Below, one piece after another: positions 5,672 to 6,491 of a stretch of DNA of 6,491 bases. Within the stretch, counting starts at the first letter, position 1. Each line of letters opens with the position of its first letter. The DNA lies in assembly GCA_016932955.1 (NCBI GenBank), contig JAFGBV010000170.1, forward strand, positions 1 to 6,491, read 5' to 3'. The stretch is from Anaerolineales bacterium (GTDB lineage: Bacteria; Chloroflexota; Anaerolineae; Anaerolineales; UBA4823). The notes under the pieces are model-generated. The model saw nothing but the letters and a program-made list of their open reading frames with translations, was not told the origin of the DNA and made no database searches. Made by a program: the position numbers and the translations under genes.

Positions 5672-6130
5672 ATGATATCCCCAGAAACGCTACGGTTTTA
5701 TCCATTGTTTGCCCATCAAGATGCAGCCATGTTGGTGAAAATTGCCGATCTGGCAGAGGACAAAGAAGTTGAGGCGGGTTATCAACTGTTTTTTGAAGGT
5801 GAGGTGGCGAAATCCTTTTATTTGATTCTCGATGGTTCAGTCGTCTTGACCATGAACATGGGAGAAGCAGGGGATCAAAAGATTGAGGAATTAGAGCCTC
5901 TCGGCAAAGGTGAAGTGGCTGGATGGTCCTCAATCGTAAAGCCTCACATATACAAGCTGGGTGCTTACACGGGTCATAAATCCCATCTGGTGGCTTTTGA
6001 TGGGGAAAAACTACGCACATTGTTTGATGAGAACCCAAGTTTTGGCTACTACTTTATGGACAAACTGGCTGAAGTGATCGGTGCGCGGTTGATCAGCAAA
6101 TGTGTCCAGATCATGAGCCTGATTTCGTAA
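5672..6130 (+). CDS. Stand-alone cyclic-nucleotide-binding (CRP-type) domain protein
   Basis: A 152-residue protein made only of the CRP/cNMP-binding beta-roll plus the following helix. Seen in order are Leu-Arg-Phe-Tyr-Pro-Leu-Phe (7-13), Glu-Ala-Gly-Tyr-Gln-Leu-Phe-Phe-Glu-Gly-Glu (34-44), Ser-Phe-Tyr-Leu-Ile-Leu-Asp-Gly-Ser-Val (48-57), the phosphate-cassette-like Lys-Gly-Glu-Val-Ala-Gly-Trp-Ser (79-86), and a long helix from about 123 to 145. CRP/FNR regulators run about 60-80 residues further into a helix-turn-helix; this protein stops right after the dimerisation-helix region. The Arg-Ser pair that holds the cAMP phosphate in CRP is not evident; the equivalent stretch reads Tyr-Lys-Leu-Gly-Ala. 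Cyclic nucleotide binding is therefore doubtful. It may sense another ligand or regulate the complex by protein contact. It begins 38 nt after the QmoC-like gene and is probably cotranscribed with it. Confidence 0.85.
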   Translation: MISPETLRFYPLFAHQDAAMLVKIADLAEDKEVEAGYQLFFEGEVAKSFYLILDGSVVLTMNMGEAGDQKIEELEPLGKGEVAGWSSIVKPHIYKLGAYTGHKSHLVAFDGEKLRTLFDENPSFGYYFMDKLAEVIGARLISKCVQIMSLIS

Positions 6131-6191
6131 AAGGATAAACGCGGCGAACTGATTCAAGCCAAGGTAAGTTGTCGGTTTTCACTGGTTTTTA

Positions 6192-6218
6192 TACCCAGCC
6201 ATTTTGGGGCTCTGGGTA
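6192..6218 (+). repeat. Intergenic inverted repeat (TACCCAG/CTGGGTA)
   Basis: A perfect 7-base inverted repeat, TACCCAG (6192-6198) and CTGGGTA (6212-6218). Two further C-G pairs (6199-6200 with 6208-6209) become possible if the T and C at 6210-6211 bulge out. No T-run follows on either strand, so it is not a standard intrinsic terminator. It could be a 5'-leader or processing hairpin for the DsrE message. Confidence 0.45.
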
Positions 6219-6220
6219 AA

Positions 6221-6238
6221 TAGAGAGAATTGTCTCTA
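6221..6238 (+). promoter_or_regulatory. 18-bp near-perfect palindrome, candidate operator
   Basis: TAGAGA-G-AATT-G-TCTCTA is symmetric except for the G/G pair at 6227 and 6232. It lies 30 bases before the DsrE-family start codon. An even 18-bp dyad suits a homodimeric DNA-binding regulator. The half-sites do not match the CRP (TGTGA) or FNR (TTGAT) consensus. No binder can be named; the winged-helix protein of this operon is one candidate, by position only. Confidence 0.35.
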
Positions 6239-6255
6239 CGCATTTTCTAAACCAT

Positions 6256-6261
6256 AGGAGG
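6256..6261 (+). promoter_or_regulatory. Strong Shine-Dalgarno site that supports a TTG start
   Basis: AGGAGG is six bases before TTG at 6268. The first in-frame ATG lies 21 codons downstream, inside the conserved fold, so TTG is the start. The arrangement, with TTG-GAC and a six-base spacer, is the same as for the gene at 841. Confidence 0.7.
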
Positions 6262-6267
6262 CTTAAA

Positions 6268-6491
6268 TTGGACGACGAAAGCATAGCTAAACAAGTAATT
6301 GTACTCAATCATGAGGACGCCAACAGTGTGATGGCAGCACTGGTCATGGGTGCGGCGATTGCCGCGACCGGAGATCAGGTTCTATTCTTCGTGCAGCCTG
6401 GTGGCGCCAGGGTTTTGGCAAAAGGCGGATTAGAGAAATACCAGAACTTGAAAGGCCAGCCAGACCCGTTGCATTTGATGGATGCGATTCA
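6268..6491 (+). CDS. DsrE-family protein, partial (cut by the right edge)
   Basis: The first 74 codons of a gene that continues beyond the window. The product begins with the strand Gln-Val-Ile-Val-Leu-Asn, followed by a helix containing Met-Ala-Ala-Leu-Val-Met-Gly-Ala-Ala-Ile-Ala-Ala-Thr-Gly (22-35) and the strand Gln-Val-Leu-Phe-Phe-Val (37-42). Then comes Gly-Ala-Arg-Val-Leu-Ala-Lys-Gly-Gly-Leu. This is the usual start of a DsrE/DsrF/DrsH-like protein. Members are small cytoplasmic proteins, and several carry persulfide on a conserved cysteine and exchange sulfur with TusA. That cysteine would lie beyond the edge, so it cannot be checked; the visible part has none. Pairing with tusA at the other end of the cluster supports a sulfur-transfer role. 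The start is TTG, set by AGGAGG at 6256-6261. Confidence 0.8.
   Translation, partial: MDDESIAKQVIVLNHEDANSVMAALVMGAAIAATGDQVLFFVQPGGARVLAKGGLEKYQNLKGQPDPLHLMDAI

Larger units (their letters stand above)
6131..6267 (+). other. Intergenic region with two inverted repeats and a possible weak promoter
   Basis: No coding signal is seen in these 137 nt. They hold the hairpin at 6192-6218 and the dyad at 6221-6238, listed separately. A weak sigma-70-like pair is possible: TTGTCG (6169-6174) and TATACC (6190-6195), but the 15-base spacing is short. This is the largest gap in the cluster and the likeliest place for separate control of the downstream DsrE gene. Confidence 0.4.

Noticed and set aside
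5526..6038. Minus-strand open frame of 170 codons across the qmoC/cNMP-domain junction
   Set aside because: It is antisense to two well-supported genes and shows no family resemblance or upstream ribosome site worth noting.
6192..6218. Intergenic hairpin as a Rho-independent terminator after the cNMP-domain gene
   Set aside because: The + strand downstream reads AAATAGAG with no T-run, and the T-rich stretch lies upstream of the stem. It is kept only as an inverted repeat.
1..6491. CRISPR arrays, tRNA/rRNA genes, insertion sequences or phage elements
   Set aside because: Looked for on both strands; no direct-repeat array, cloverleaf-like element, transposase or terminal repeats are apparent. 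The window is an uninterrupted metabolic operon.

Overview
The window holds a compact set of eight genes, all on the + strand, from an anaerobic-type bacterium. They encode a heterodisulfide-reductase-like (Hdr/Qmo-like) membrane electron-transfer complex placed between sulfur-carrier genes. Base composition is moderate, starts include TTG as well as ATG, and Shine-Dalgarno sites are strong. No ribosomal or other phylogenetic marker is present. The gene order (TusA, MvhD-like, HdrA, HdrA, winged helix, HdrC-cytochrome b, cNMP domain, DsrE) reminds me of clusters in Chloroflexota (Anaerolineae) and in sulfur/sulfate-metabolising bacteria, but that placement is a guess from memory, not a result.

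Layout. A TusA-type sulfur carrier (52-306) opens the window. A strong intergenic hairpin (324-355) follows, then a small MvhD/FrhD-family protein that has lost most of its cluster cysteines (385-822). Two consecutive HdrA-family flavoproteins come next: a short QmoA-like one with an internal two-cluster ferredoxin insert (841-2136), and a long one with the HdrA N-terminal [4Fe-4S] domain and a C-terminal ferredoxin (2129-4180). A 98-residue winged-helix protein (4177-4473) separates these from a QmoC-like fusion of an HdrC-type diferredoxin with a six-helix cytochrome b domain (4470-5633). A stand-alone cyclic-nucleotide-binding-type domain (5672-6130) follows. After a 137-nt gap with two inverted repeats, a DsrE-family gene (6268 onward) runs off the right edge. 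From 841 to 5633 the genes overlap by 4-8 nt, so they are almost certainly one transcription and translation unit. The flanking genes may have partly separate expression.

How the parts may work together (inference). The two HdrA proteins look like a specialised heterodimer in which each keeps the clusters the other has lost. Electrons would pass from their FADs through Fe-S clusters to the two [4Fe-4S] centres and haem b of the QmoC-like subunit, and so to or from the quinone pool. In sulfate reducers the related QmoABC works with APS reductase. Here no aprAB is visible, and the neighbours are TusA and DsrE, which carry protein-bound persulfide. This suggests a quinone-linked complex that handles sulfane sulfur or thiols. 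No CCG-domain HdrB catalytic subunit is present in the window. The substrate cannot be decided from sequence alone.
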